A DNA stretch of 53,834 nt from DATJHM01 sp035493895 (GTDB lineage Bacteria; Chloroflexota; Ktedonobacteria; Ktedonobacterales; Ktedonobacteraceae). The DNA lies in the NCBI GenBank assembly GCA_035493895.1, contig DATJHM010000257.1, positions 1 to 53,834 of the forward strand, given 5' to 3'. Positions 1 to 8,247 of the stretch are shown piece by piece. The first letter of the stretch is position 1, and each line of letters begins with the position of its first letter. Below the pieces are notes generated by a model that was not told the DNA's origin, did not search any database, and saw nothing but the letters and a program-made list of their open reading frames with translations. A program made the position numbers and the translations under genes.

Positions 1-184
1 GATGTAGGATAAGATTCCCATCACATCCGCATTCGTGTAGGAAGTGTAGCATTTTCGTAAAAAATCTTGTAACGTGTCACAAACTCACAACAATGCCTGA
101 CACCTATGTACCCAGGCATCAGGCAAAGGAGACATATGAGCCGTCGAGGAACCAGGCATAGAATCTCCTCGAATAAACATTACA

Positions 185-233
185 GGTAGGGACCGGGCTT
201 TATGCCGGTCCGCGTCCCCCACCGGCCATCTCG
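185..233 (+). repeat. Intergenic hairpin repeat, family 1 copy A
   Basis: A 49-base unit that recurs at 10491-10539 with four mismatches and, in diverged form, at 10371-10418 on the other strand. It begins GGTAGGG, forms a stem GGACCG/CGGTCC with a one-base bulge, a GC/GC inner pair and a TTTAT loop, and ends in CCCCCACCGGCCATCTCG. The 193-208 pair is C-G here and T-A in copy B, a compensatory change. It lies just downstream of the minus-strand HxlR gene, so it may act at the 3' end of that transcript. Confidence 0.75.
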
Positions 234-254
234 CTCAAACGCAGCAACTCTTAT

Positions 255-647
255 TCAAAGCACATTTGCCGGACTATGCAATTGTATACGCTCAACTCCA
301 TCTTCGAGCACCGGCCAATCATGCTCAATGCCAAATTGAGCGCAGTACCACTTTCCCCACGCATACGATTGGCGCAACATTGGCTCTAAGCTCCACCCTT
401 TTGGTGTCAGCGAATACTCAACCTTTGGGGGAACCTGCGCGTACACCTCCCGATGAAGTATCCCCATCTGCTCCAACTCTCGCAATTGCAAGGTCAGCAT
501 TTGTCGAGAAGCCTGCGGAATGAGCCGCTGCAATTCCCCAAAGCGTCTGGTTCCGCCGAGCACTGAATACAAAATCCAGAATTTCCATTTCCCTCCCACG
601 GTCAGCATTCCAGCCGGGCACACTTCGGTCTTTTTTCGACGTGTCAT
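255..647 (-). CDS. HxlR-family winged-helix transcriptional regulator
   Basis: A 130-residue protein that matches the HxlR/YodB family of small DNA-binding regulators over its whole length. The N-terminus has the family's Cys-Pro pair (EVCPAGML, Cys10), followed by GGKWKFWIL, RRFGELQRLIP and the recognition region QMLTLQLRELEQMGILHR. The beta wing is VPPKVEYSLTPKG. HxlR proteins are usually dimeric repressors or activators that respond to electrophiles or redox state through the N-terminal cysteine. I chose ATG at 647 because GGAG lies 8 bases upstream; an upstream TTG at 665 is possible. It is divergent from the DUF5706 gene at 908 and could control it through the AT-rich region between them, but that is inference. 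Confidence 0.93.
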   Translation of the reverse strand: MTRRKKTEVCPAGMLTVGGKWKFWILYSVLGGTRRFGELQRLIPQASRQMLTLQLRELEQMGILHREVYAQVPPKVEYSLTPKGWSLEPMLRQSYAWGKWYCAQFGIEHDWPVLEDGVERIQLHSPANVL

Positions 648-907
648 ATCGCTTGCTCCAATCAATAAGATAATCCACCCCTATAGCAATGAAAAGTATG
701 TACTCATTTCTACTACGCCTATCAGGTATCCTGGTTGTAGCAATTGCGGAGAAACAAGATGTTTCTTCTACCACAGCATTTTTCTTCACCGGTCTATCCT
801 GATCTAGATTATGAGAGCTTATTATAATAAAAGTATGAGTGAAAGCTCTATATTTATAGATACATTTTTTGTGACATGCGTGGATAGTTCGAAGGGAGCC
901 TGGGTGC
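648..907. promoter_or_regulatory. Divergent AT-rich intergenic region
   Basis: This 260-base gap separates the HxlR gene (left, minus) from the DUF5706 gene (right, plus), so both promoters should be here. A TATAAT hexamer is at 823-828 on the plus strand; the sequence 16-18 bases upstream is a poor -35, so the promoter call is tentative. GGGAG about 10 bases before the ATG at 908 is the ribosome binding site of the rightward gene. Confidence 0.35.
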
Positions 908-1588
908 ATGCCAAAAACACCACCAACCACCACCCCATGGCAATGGGTACTTCTTCGTCGCCTGCTCTACGCTGGCCTGTTTCTCTCTCTGTGCAAATTT
1001 CTCTTCTTTTTCTCTGAGACCTGGATGGCTAATCATAGCAAGAGCAATTTCCTGCCCAAAACACGCATACTACCCAGTGAAGAGGAGATCACACAGAATA
1101 TCAGTCTCCTCTTTCAACAAATTGAAGGTCAGTTGATGCTCTGCGATATCAAAGCCTATCTGACGATTATCGCCGACACACTGCTGATCATTCTCCTGAC
1201 ATTTGCGGAAACGCAAAACGTACGCGCCGCCTTTCTGCCATCTGCCCCCCCACAACAACGCATTGCCGTACTCTGCATCTTCTCTGTTCTCTGTACGCTT
1301 CTCTTCTCCTGCCTGTACGCCGTACGCACAGTACTCCCGACGCTACAGGATAGAGATCGTATCACGCTGATGTACTTCGGGCATATTGCGGAATTCCAGC
1401 GCGATAAATTTGTCTCCAACTTTCAGAGCCAGCCCCAACGCGAACTGAAAGAATCGCTTCTTACTGAGGTGCACGCAAAATCGCGCATCGCATGCCGCAA
1501 GCTCTCATACATATCCTGGAGCATCAGCTTTTTCTTTGCGGCTCTCTTATTCTGGCTGCTCGCTCAAGTCTTCTTTTTATTGCTGTAA
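908..1588 (+). CDS. Pycsar effector-like membrane protein (DUF5706/PycTM family)
   Basis: A 226-residue membrane protein. The C-terminal two thirds match the DUF5706 family, whose studied members (PycTM) are membrane effectors of Pycsar antiphage systems opened by cyclic UMP or CMP. Visible family features are an amphipathic stretch ending DIKAYLTIIADTLLIILL (80-97), a second hydrophobic helix (118-139), the central YFGHIAEFQRDKF (156-168) and VHAKSRIACRKLSYISW (188-204), leading into a final membrane helix (about 204-226). An additional hydrophobic segment at 13-36 is unusual for the family; an internal ATG at 1025 would remove it but lacks a good ribosome site, whereas the ATG at 908 follows GGGAG. 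No nucleotide cyclase gene (PycC) is adjacent, so it is an orphan here. Function as an effector is inferred from the family only. Confidence 0.78.
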   Translation: MPKTPPTTTPWQWVLLRRLLYAGLFLSLCKFLFFFSETWMANHSKSNFLPKTRILPSEEEITQNISLLFQQIEGQLMLCDIKAYLTIIADTLLIILLTFAETQNVRAAFLPSAPPQQRIAVLCIFSVLCTLLFSCLYAVRTVLPTLQDRDRITLMYFGHIAEFQRDKFVSNFQSQPQRELKESLLTEVHAKSRIACRKLSYISWSISFFFAALLFWLLAQVFFLLL

Positions 1589-1598
1589 GACCCCCCCT

Positions 1599-1655
1599 GT
1601 AGAAGCGCGGCTTGTCTGCAATGTGAACCTTGGTACAGACAAGCCACGCCTCTAC
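1599..1655. terminator. Long hairpin between convergent genes (family 2 repeat)
   Basis: The two 20-base arms at 1599-1618 and 1636-1655 pair at 18 of 20 positions around a 17-base loop. It sits 10 bases after the stop of the DUF5706 gene and 26 bases from the end of the convergent glyA gene, so it probably ends both transcripts. The right arm (AGACAAGCCACGCCTCTAC) recurs at 30412-30430 and, inverted, at 10325-10343, which makes it a dispersed repeat as well as a terminator candidate. There is no long T run. Confidence 0.65.
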
Positions 1656-1681
1656 GGGGATAATTGACGCCAACGATATAT

Positions 1682-2974
1682 TTACGCGTATTGCATGTGC
1701 GTATAGCGAGCACGTAATGCGTGTACCTGCTCTTTCACTTGCTTGCCCCGAATGGCATCGTGCAGCAATTGCGCAACCTCGCCCATCGCCCGCTCATCCA
1801 TCCCAAAGCGCGTCATCTCCGGCACGCCGATACGCAGGCCAGAGGGATTGCGCGGGTCAGCATCGCCGGGCAACATGTTATAGTTGAGAATGATATCGTT
1901 CGCTTCCAGGCGCTTAGCAACCTCGACGCCGCCTCCCCAGTGGGCGACGTTGACGGCGATCATATGGCTGCGTGTGAAACCAAACTCTTTTGCCTCGACC
2001 TCTGTCCCCAGTTCGGCAAGACTGCGCCCCAGGGCCTGCGCATTACGTACGATCTGAGTCGCATACGCTCGCCCATACTGCTGCATCTCACGCGTGGCAA
2101 CCAGCAGCGCAGGTAAGGTATGCAAATGATGATTGCTGGAGGAGCCGGGGAAAACGCCACGATCCGCCGCTCCCCAGTATTTCTTCTCTCCCTCCGCATC
2201 CAGATTCCCCAGAATCACGCCGCGCTGAGGTCCCGGGAAGGTCTTATGCGTGCTCCCGGTCATCCAGGTCGCTCCCTCGCGCAGGGGGTCCTGAAATTCT
2301 CCTCCGGCGATCAGGCCCAGCACATGGGCGGCATCGTATAAGATGGGGATATTTTTCGTCTGGCAGAAGGCCGCGACTTCCGCGAGCGGCTCAGGGAACA
2401 GAAACAGACTCTTGCCCATAATCACCAGTTGCGGCGACACTTGCTCTATCAACTCGATCGTTTTCTGCGGATCGACATGATAGCGATCTTCGGTTAAAGG
2501 CAAATAATTGAGATGAATGGCATTCGCGCCCCCCAGTTTAAGCGCCTGCCCGCGATTCTGGATGCGCCGCCCGAAGACGCCTACCGCGCCATGGCTGATA
2601 TGTCCCCCGGCATCGGTTGAGTTGGCAATGACGGTATCACCACCGCGCAAATACGCCAGCGCCAGTGCGGTATTGGCCGCATTGCCGCTGATCGGTCGCA
2701 CGTCAGCCTGCCGCGCCCCAAAAAGTGCACAGATCTCATTGCGCGCCATACGCTCGATCTCATCAATATACTGCGTTCCCTGATAATAGCGATTGACCTG
2801 TGCCCCCTCATTCGGGTGCCCTTCGGCGTAACGCCCCATAAAATCCGAATTCTGGACGCGGCGCACAGCCTCGCTCGGCGTATTCTCGCTGGCAATCAGA
2901 TTAATCGTCTCCGTCTGTCGCCACCTATCCTGCTGTGCTACAATCTCTTCTATATCCTGTATGTCAATGGTCAT
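1682..2974 (-). CDS. glyA: Serine hydroxymethyltransferase (glycine hydroxymethyltransferase)
   Basis: A 430-residue PLP enzyme that interconverts serine and glycine with transfer of a one-carbon unit to tetrahydrofolate (or, in some archaea, a methanopterin). Visible motifs are INLIASEN (24-31), GGHISHGA (123-130), the cofactor-binding DAAHVLG (214-220) and the Schiff-base lysine K244 in STHKTFPGPQRG. The motif around the lysine reads HKTFPGPQ rather than the HKTLRGPR of most bacterial GlyA, and resembles the archaeal-like branch. A paralogue acting on another amino acid or aldehyde cannot be excluded. ATG at 2974 is preceded by AAAGGA at a good distance. It is monocistronic and convergent with the DUF5706 gene. 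Confidence 0.9.
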   Translation of the reverse strand: MTIDIQDIEEIVAQQDRWRQTETINLIASENTPSEAVRRVQNSDFMGRYAEGHPNEGAQVNRYYQGTQYIDEIERMARNEICALFGARQADVRPISGNAANTALALAYLRGGDTVIANSTDAGGHISHGAVGVFGRRIQNRGQALKLGGANAIHLNYLPLTEDRYHVDPQKTIELIEQVSPQLVIMGKSLFLFPEPLAEVAAFCQTKNIPILYDAAHVLGLIAGGEFQDPLREGATWMTGSTHKTFPGPQRGVILGNLDAEGEKKYWGAADRGVFPGSSSNHHLHTLPALLVATREMQQYGRAYATQIVRNAQALGRSLAELGTEVEAKEFGFTRSHMIAVNVAHWGGGVEVAKRLEANDIILNYNMLPGDADPRNPSGLRIGVPEMTRFGMDERAMGEVAQLLHDAIRGKQVKEQVHALRARYTHMQYA

Positions 2975-3323
2975 TTTGTGATCCTTTCTCGCTTCCTACA
3001 ACACGACCAGGAGAGTATTCATCCCTATGCTATTCAGTATAGCAGTGCAAAAAGGCAAGAACAATAGACCGACCATTCACAACAGGGACGAAAAAGGATG
3101 AGATTGTGTCAGATTTTGGCTTCTGCGCTGGTCTTTACAGATAGGAGCCACTCATCCCCGATCGTTAGTGGCCATACATTACCGATTCCATCATCTAAAC
3201 AGCATTCATCTATTTGGATTCCCACTCGGCAAGGGATACCCCAATAGAAGCCGGGAAGAATACAGTGAAGTGATTCCTGGTGAGCAAATAATGTATTGAA
3301 ATGATCCAAAGGAGGAAAAAGCC
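2975..3323. other. Intergenic region with no recognised gene
   Basis: This gap lies between the leftward glyA start and the next rightward gene. It must hold the promoters of both, but I see no convincing -35/-10 pair. An AAAGGAGG ribosome binding site at 3308-3315 serves the ATG at 3324. A minus-strand open stretch (3109-3309) begins with TTG without a ribosome site and is not called. Confidence 0.5.
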
Positions 3324-3995
3324 ATGGCTGGTGATATCGTTAAGGTGAGCCCGGAGCAATTAGGAAGCACATCTCAGACTGCAAATACTCATTCTGCAAC
3401 TGTTTCAACCCTCAGCCAGGATCTCGGGAGCGCGTTCACCGATCTGACGAACACTCTGGCAACCGTGTCTGTCCTGAATGCAGTTACCTCGACGTTGGAA
3501 ACATTTGGCACAGGTCTGGTAGCCAGGCTGGCATGCTTCGCCATGGGCATGACAGTAATTAATGGCGCTCTGAAACTGGCAGCCGAAGCATTCTCTTACC
3601 TGGATACCAGTTTAGCCACAACATTCTTGAACTTAGAAAACCAGTTATCTTACTATACCGGTTACGAGACCAGTATAAACATGCCCGCCGTAAATGTCTC
3701 TGCATCGCTCGCTGCCGGTAATTATACACTGTCAACGACAACTCTGACGCTAAATGCAGCAAGTGCAAGTCATAGCAGTTTCCTGGGAAGTATTGGAAAT
3801 GCGTTCTCAAGTGCCTGGCACAGTACCAGCAATTTTGTATCTCACCATGGCACTGAGATAGCGAAAGATGCGGCTGTTGGTGTAGCAATTGGAGGACTAT
3901 GGGTGGCTGGTACTGTTCTGGCTCCTGAGACAGGAGGAACATCTGAAGTAGGAGCTGCTGCGGGCACATCCGCCTTATTGGGCGCACTTGGCTAG
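3324..3995 (+). CDS. Ala/Thr/Ser-rich WXG100-like protein
   Basis: A 223-residue protein of unknown function. The first half is predicted helical with few charges and alternating Ala, Thr, Ser and Leu, in the style of WXG100/ESX-type secreted helical hairpins, though I see no clear WXG motif. A hydrophobic patch at roughly 57-77 is followed by a Tyr-rich turn (NQLSYYTGYE), then a Ser-rich region and a Gly/Ala-rich hydrophobic C-terminus that could insert in a membrane. A perfect AAAGGAGG leads the ATG. It precedes a second protein of similar composition by about 90 bases, so the two are probably one transcript. A type VII-like export route is inference; no secretion ATPase is in the window. 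Confidence 0.7.
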   Translation: MAGDIVKVSPEQLGSTSQTANTHSATVSTLSQDLGSAFTDLTNTLATVSVLNAVTSTLETFGTGLVARLACFAMGMTVINGALKLAAEAFSYLDTSLATTFLNLENQLSYYTGYETSINMPAVNVSASLAAGNYTLSTTTLTLNAASASHSSFLGSIGNAFSSAWHSTSNFVSHHGTEIAKDAAVGVAIGGLWVAGTVLAPETGGTSEVGAAAGTSALLGALG

Positions 3996-4087
3996 GTTGC
4001 ATGCTACTTTCCTGCCAGGCACAAAGGCGCACAACTCACTAAATCTCGAAAAGCGAACACGACACGTATCCAGTGGAAGGAACCAGG

Positions 4088-5284
4088 ATGTCTTCAAATA
4101 CTACTATCACCATTCCATCAGGTATAGATCCGGCCACCGCAAATAAGCTGCAAAATGTTATTAGCGAGATAGAGACAGCGGTCGGAAAATTTCAAACGGG
4201 TGCGAGCGGGATTGATACTACAAACACATCGGTAAACAATGCTGTCGGTACCGTTGCGGCCAATGGCTCTGGCAAGATGGTCACAGCACTCTCTACCCAA
4301 TTATGGCCGTCGACGTCAAAAGAGGGAAGAACGGCCCACGATGGCCTGACACGCATCATTACGCATCTCAATTCTCTAAAGTCCACTATCCAGGAGCAAT
4401 TGCCTGCTATCACTGCTGGACTGGCGGCTGTGCAAACAGCTCAGACAGACCAGCAGAAATCAACGGGTGTAACTTCAGAGGCCGCTACCAGTCTTCAAGA
4501 ACAGATCAATGGATTGACCACAGCTCTGGCGGCCATCGCCATGACAGCTGGCTCACTCGGTGGATTAATCAAGGGCGTCGATATGGGAAACGCCACTTGT
4601 AGCACTGGCATTCAGCCTGGTGATCCTCCTCCTGACTTCAATAACACAACATTTAACATGACGAGCAAAGGAGATGGTGCTCCAACACGAACATTTCGGG
4701 TTGACAGCAATGGAGAAGTAACGGAGGTAGAAGGTAGTGGCGGTGGCGGTGGCAAAGGGTGGCGCGCTCCAGATGCTGGCTGGCGAAAGAATTTTCTCAC
4801 AAAACTAGGGGTGGGGTATGCTATTGGTGCGGCAAATAACATCCTCAGTTCCCTCATTGCCGGTCACTGGCTCTGGGGTCCATTCGCAACTGGTGGCGGC
4901 GCTTCTACCATCGCAGGCTACGCGCTCGATTCCCTGCCATTCCCCGAAAATGCCATCGCGCAGACGATTATTGGGCAGAGCGTCAACGTTGGCTCTTACC
5001 TTTTTCTACCAGGAGGTGGAAGCGGAGGATCGAAATCGGACAATGGAACGACGAAAAAACTTCCTAATGGCGGAACAGAAACCACACAAACCGGGCCAGA
5101 TGGCAGCACACAGACCATAGTAACCAACCCGGATGGTACCACAACGACAACAAACAAAAAAAAGGACGGCACTACTATGGAGGTTATCACTAAGCCAGAT
5201 GGCTCGACACAACTTATAGAGACACAAAATAATCAAAGAAAGATAACCGACATTGCTCCAGATGGGACAATAACCCATAACTAA
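4088..5284 (+). CDS. WXG100-like N-terminus with C-terminal PDG repeats, probably exported
   Basis: A 398-residue protein not assigned to a known family. Residues 1 to about 170 look like a long helical hairpin (ESX/LXG style). A Gly-rich hinge (EGSGGGGGKGW) follows, then a hydrophobic Gly/Ala region with Trp residues (LIAGHWLWGPFATGGGAST). The last 75 or so residues contain five to six 11-residue repeats built on xPDGTTxxxxx (NPDGTTTTTNK, KKDGTTMEVIT, KPDGSTQLIET), which suggest a short beta-solenoid or hairpin stack. ATG at 4088 is preferred over GTG at 4073 because GGAAGG lies 7 bases before it. It is the second gene of a pair with 3324-3995. Similar architecture occurs in secreted or surface proteins and polymorphic toxins, but no toxin domain is recognisable. 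Confidence 0.72.
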   Translation: MSSNTTITIPSGIDPATANKLQNVISEIETAVGKFQTGASGIDTTNTSVNNAVGTVAANGSGKMVTALSTQLWPSTSKEGRTAHDGLTRIITHLNSLKSTIQEQLPAITAGLAAVQTAQTDQQKSTGVTSEAATSLQEQINGLTTALAAIAMTAGSLGGLIKGVDMGNATCSTGIQPGDPPPDFNNTTFNMTSKGDGAPTRTFRVDSNGEVTEVEGSGGGGGKGWRAPDAGWRKNFLTKLGVGYAIGAANNILSSLIAGHWLWGPFATGGGASTIAGYALDSLPFPENAIAQTIIGQSVNVGSYLFLPGGGSGGSKSDNGTTKKLPNGGTETTQTGPDGSTQTIVTNPDGTTTTTNKKKDGTTMEVITKPDGSTQLIETQNNQRKITDIAPDGTITHN

Positions 5285-5321
5285 TTAAAACAGGTTTCAA
5301 TTTATCCATTGATGTATGATC

Positions 5322-5389
5322 GAGAGGAGATGGGTATGTTTCACTCTCCAGGGATACTCCTCGTGGGATTGAGAACACCATCTCCTCTC
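5322..5389. terminator. Inverted repeat between convergent genes
   Basis: Twelve-base arms GAGAGGAGATGG (5322-5333) and CCATCTCCTCTC (5378-5389) are perfectly complementary across a 44-base loop. They lie between the stop of the PDG-repeat gene and the end of the convergent STAND gene, where a bidirectional terminator or 3'-end structure is expected. No T run follows, so terminator function is uncertain. Confidence 0.45.
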
Positions 5390-5407
5390 ATCGCATACGC
5401 GGAAAAA

Positions 5408-7699
5408 TCAGTCGCTGTCAGCGCTGATGATAGGGAGAAGCGAGCGCGCAGTTTCCTGCAAAGACGCCGCCTCCTCAGGCAATCCCCGTTCCGCTGAGAC
5501 GAGTGCCAGGTCATCGAAAATGATGGAGAGGGTCAGGAGATCTGGCACCCGAGGTTGTATGCAAATGCTGAGCGCACGCTGCAATAACGGCACTGCACGC
5601 TCGGGACGTTCCTGAGATAGGTGTAATTCTGCCAGCTTGATCAGACTGGTCGCAACGTCTGGATGATTCGCTCCCAGCGCCTGCTCTCGCATTTTCAATG
5701 CACGCTGAAGCATGGCTTCCGCTTCTGCAAACTTGCGCTGCTGAAGATACACATTCGCTAATAATTCCAGGCATTGCACGATTTCCGTCTGATCCAGATC
5801 AGAGCCACGTTCTTCATAGCAGGGAAGCACGCACCGATACATCTCTTCGGCTTGTTCCCATTGCTCCCGCGCAACAGCAATCAGCGCTATTCTTTGCCTG
5901 ACCGTGATCGTATCAGGATGCGCGACTCCCAGTGTACGCTCTTTGGCCGCCAGAAGACGCTGAAACGTTTCCCCTGCCTCCTCAAGCTTTTCCTGCTGAA
6001 GATAGACCGTCCCTATTTGCTCAAGACACGCCTGTGTTACGTTATCTTCCACACCCAACGAGGCTTCATAGACCGGAAGTATACGCTGATAATACGCTTC
6101 CGCCTCCTCAAAACGCTCCTCTTCGACATAGGACGACGCCAGTTTGTGGGCCACCGTAATCAGCAGCGGATGCTTTCTGCCCAGCGCGGGCTCGCCAATT
6201 TTGAGCGCTTCCTCGTAGCAAGCTTGCCTCTCTCTGGTCTTTCCCTGCTCCCCATAGATATCTGCCAGATCGAGCAAGCAATGGATGACGTCGGGATGCG
6301 TTGCTCCCAGCGAGCGTGAGAGCGCAATGAGTGCACTCTTTAGCCACGTTTCGGCCTCGATATAATTTTTCAGCAAGGCATTCATGGTCGCCAGATTTCG
6401 CTGCATGACACCGATCATTGCATGCTCAATTCCCAGTGTGCGCTCTCGAATCTGCAACGCTTTTCGCAAGAGCATCTCCGCACCCTGGATCAGCCCCTGT
6501 TCCCAGAGCAGAGCGGCGGCCCAGTCCAACACTTCTGCGACCGGCTTGTGGAAGATCAGCCAGTCTGAACTGAGGGCGGCAAGGGAGAGGATGTGGGCCA
6601 CTCCGCGTATACGCTCTGCTGGCGCGGCCTGTTTCAACGAAGGCAGCAAATGGGCAAAGGCCCGCAACGCTTGTGCGGCCAGGCTTCCGCGCCTCTCCTG
6701 AGGTTGGGCCTGACATAACGTTTCCTGTACGCTCGATCGCAAGCCCAATAGCCCGTTTGTTGCCAGTAATCCGAGGGAAGAGAGGAGTGTGAGCGCTTCA
6801 TCCAGCAGGGCAGGCATATGCTCGATCTCCTGTAACGCAGGCGTTAGCTCGCTTGCGCCCAGGATAAAGAACTCTCGCGGAATATCGATAGGTGCGAGAA
6901 CCGTGCAGATCCAGAGCAATTCAGCGGCAACTTGCTGTGTCTTCTGCAAATAGAGTGTGGGCAGACTACAGGTAATCGCAAGAGCGTCGGTGGCACGATC
7001 TCTGGATACCTTGAGCTGAACCAGGCGCGCGGCATATTCGCGATACGTTGCCAGATACGCCTGCAAGTTGCTACCTGTCGCCCGGATATACGCGCTCCCC
7101 AGGTGCAACACCAGCGGTCCCCCATCCATCTCCTCAGCCAGCGCGACCGCGGCCAGGCGTGACGCTTCATTCGCCTCTTCCAGTTGCATCTCGTCGGGAA
7201 TCTGCCCGGTCTGACGCAAGAGCAAAAGCGCGCCCTCGCGTGCGTCCAGCTTTTCAAGCGCAATATGTGGAATAGAGGGATCACTGATGGGCTTGCGCGT
7301 GAGGAACAAAATATGGCCAGATGCTTGCTCAGGCGCTGAAAGTAGAGTCACATCATTGACATTTTCCATAATGAGCAGATAGTTCTGGTGATTCGCGAAC
7401 CACTGCTGTAACTCCTGATTTACGTTCGCCAGGTTCTGCTCGCCAGCGATGGGTAAACCCAGGCGCGCTACCAGTTCGAGGCTATCCGCCAGCCAGATTT
7501 CGGGGCTGGCCGCATTCATTTTAAAAATCCACTCATACGCTTGTGAAAAACGACGAGCATACGCTAGCGCGGCAGCCGTCTTCCCCATACCTGCGGGAGC
7601 CTGGATAGCCACAAATCGCCTGGCTTGCAATGTTTCATGCAGTTCCTGGAGGAAATGCTCACGTCCAATGAAGAATGTGGCATTACGATTAACAACCAT
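5408..7699 (-). CDS. STAND NTPase (NB-ARC) with kinesin-light-chain-type TPR repeats
   Basis: A 763-residue signalling ATPase. The NB-ARC module starts almost at the N-terminus (FIGREHFLQEL), with the P-loop APAGMGKT at about 34-41, a Walker B region LLIMENVND (about 108-116, Glu in place of the usual first Asp), LFLTRKP, and GGPLVLHLGSAYI corresponding to the GLPLAL motif. From about residue 390 to the end there are about nine 42-residue TPRs with the kinesin-light-chain signature (ALKMREQALGANHPDVATSL). No N-terminal effector domain (TIR, nuclease, protease, HTH) is present. ATG at 7699 is chosen because AAAGG precedes it; an upstream GTG at 7738 is less likely. Such proteins act as oligomerising switches, with the TPRs sensing a ligand. 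The ligand and output are unknown. Confidence 0.9.
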   Translation of the reverse strand: MVVNRNATFFIGREHFLQELHETLQARRFVAIQAPAGMGKTAAALAYARRFSQAYEWIFKMNAASPEIWLADSLELVARLGLPIAGEQNLANVNQELQQWFANHQNYLLIMENVNDVTLLSAPEQASGHILFLTRKPISDPSIPHIALEKLDAREGALLLLRQTGQIPDEMQLEEANEASRLAAVALAEEMDGGPLVLHLGSAYIRATGSNLQAYLATYREYAARLVQLKVSRDRATDALAITCSLPTLYLQKTQQVAAELLWICTVLAPIDIPREFFILGASELTPALQEIEHMPALLDEALTLLSSLGLLATNGLLGLRSSVQETLCQAQPQERRGSLAAQALRAFAHLLPSLKQAAPAERIRGVAHILSLAALSSDWLIFHKPVAEVLDWAAALLWEQGLIQGAEMLLRKALQIRERTLGIEHAMIGVMQRNLATMNALLKNYIEAETWLKSALIALSRSLGATHPDVIHCLLDLADIYGEQGKTRERQACYEEALKIGEPALGRKHPLLITVAHKLASSYVEEERFEEAEAYYQRILPVYEASLGVEDNVTQACLEQIGTVYLQQEKLEEAGETFQRLLAAKERTLGVAHPDTITVRQRIALIAVAREQWEQAEEMYRCVLPCYEERGSDLDQTEIVQCLELLANVYLQQRKFAEAEAMLQRALKMREQALGANHPDVATSLIKLAELHLSQERPERAVPLLQRALSICIQPRVPDLLTLSIIFDDLALVSAERGLPEEAASLQETARSLLPIISADSD

Positions 7700-8247
7700 A
7701 GCTGAGGACCTTTCCTGCACTATCTGGAAACCCGGCACAGCGCTGTGTCCTTTCCCTCCTCACGTATACGCTCACCCCCCTATCCGGGCCTCTCTCCAGT
7801 ATCGAAACCGTTTGAGAAAATACAGTTAAATGTGGACAAATAGAGCGTTTTTCCGGGGTGAGTTCTCCACCTATCCTCAAGGAACAATCCTGAAAACGCT
7901 TTATTGCCTCAACATCGTATCAAGAATTTGGGTTCTGCTATAGGAGACTCCAAAACGGCCGCAAACCTGACATCAGGTTTGCGCTCTACATCCAGGATGC
8001 TTCACACGAGCTTCTCCACTCACAAAGAGATCTCAATCAGACATCCCCCAGCGTGGAACACGGTGCGCTTCGGTTGAACAAATTGCCCAATGCTGCTATA
8101 CTAGACCTATCCGTTGTAGATAGGTAACACACAGTTTCTCTCTCACCCTTACTCAACCACGTTTCATCGCGTTGGAGGGTCTATGACAGTCCCTCTCAAG
8201 TCTGGAAGGACCGTCTCTTGCTTAGATAGTCAGGAGGAAATTGGGTT
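7700..8247. other. Long divergent intergenic region upstream of the STAND and EF-G-like genes
   Basis: This 548-base gap separates the leftward STAND gene from the rightward EF-G-like gene. It contains a palindrome CACAGCGCTGTG at 7736-7747, close to the STAND start. A 24-base dyad lies at 7960-7983 (CGCAAACCTGA, CA, TCAGGTTTGCG). A strong sigma-70-type promoter is at 8074-8102, a short hairpin at the expected 5' end of its transcript (8105-8125), and a 22-codon ORF at 8183-8251. The dyads may be operators or hairpins. Confidence 0.6.
8074..8102 (+). promoter_or_regulatory. Sigma-70-type promoter of the EF-G-like gene
   Basis: TTGAAC (8074-8079) and TATACT (8097-8102) are separated by exactly 17 bases, and transcription would start near 8109. 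This gives a leader of about 140 bases before the EF-G-like ATG at 8248, which includes a small hairpin and a short ORF. Both hexamers are close to consensus, so this is the best promoter I can see in the window. Confidence 0.75.

Noticed and set aside
3109..3309. A 66-codon minus-strand frame
   Set aside because: The start is TTG without a ribosome site and no domain is visible. It is somewhat protein-like near its end and could be a remnant, but I cannot support it.
3324..5284. Toxin-immunity pair
   Set aside because: Neither protein has a recognisable toxin domain, and the second has beta repeats at the C-terminus instead of an enzymatic end.
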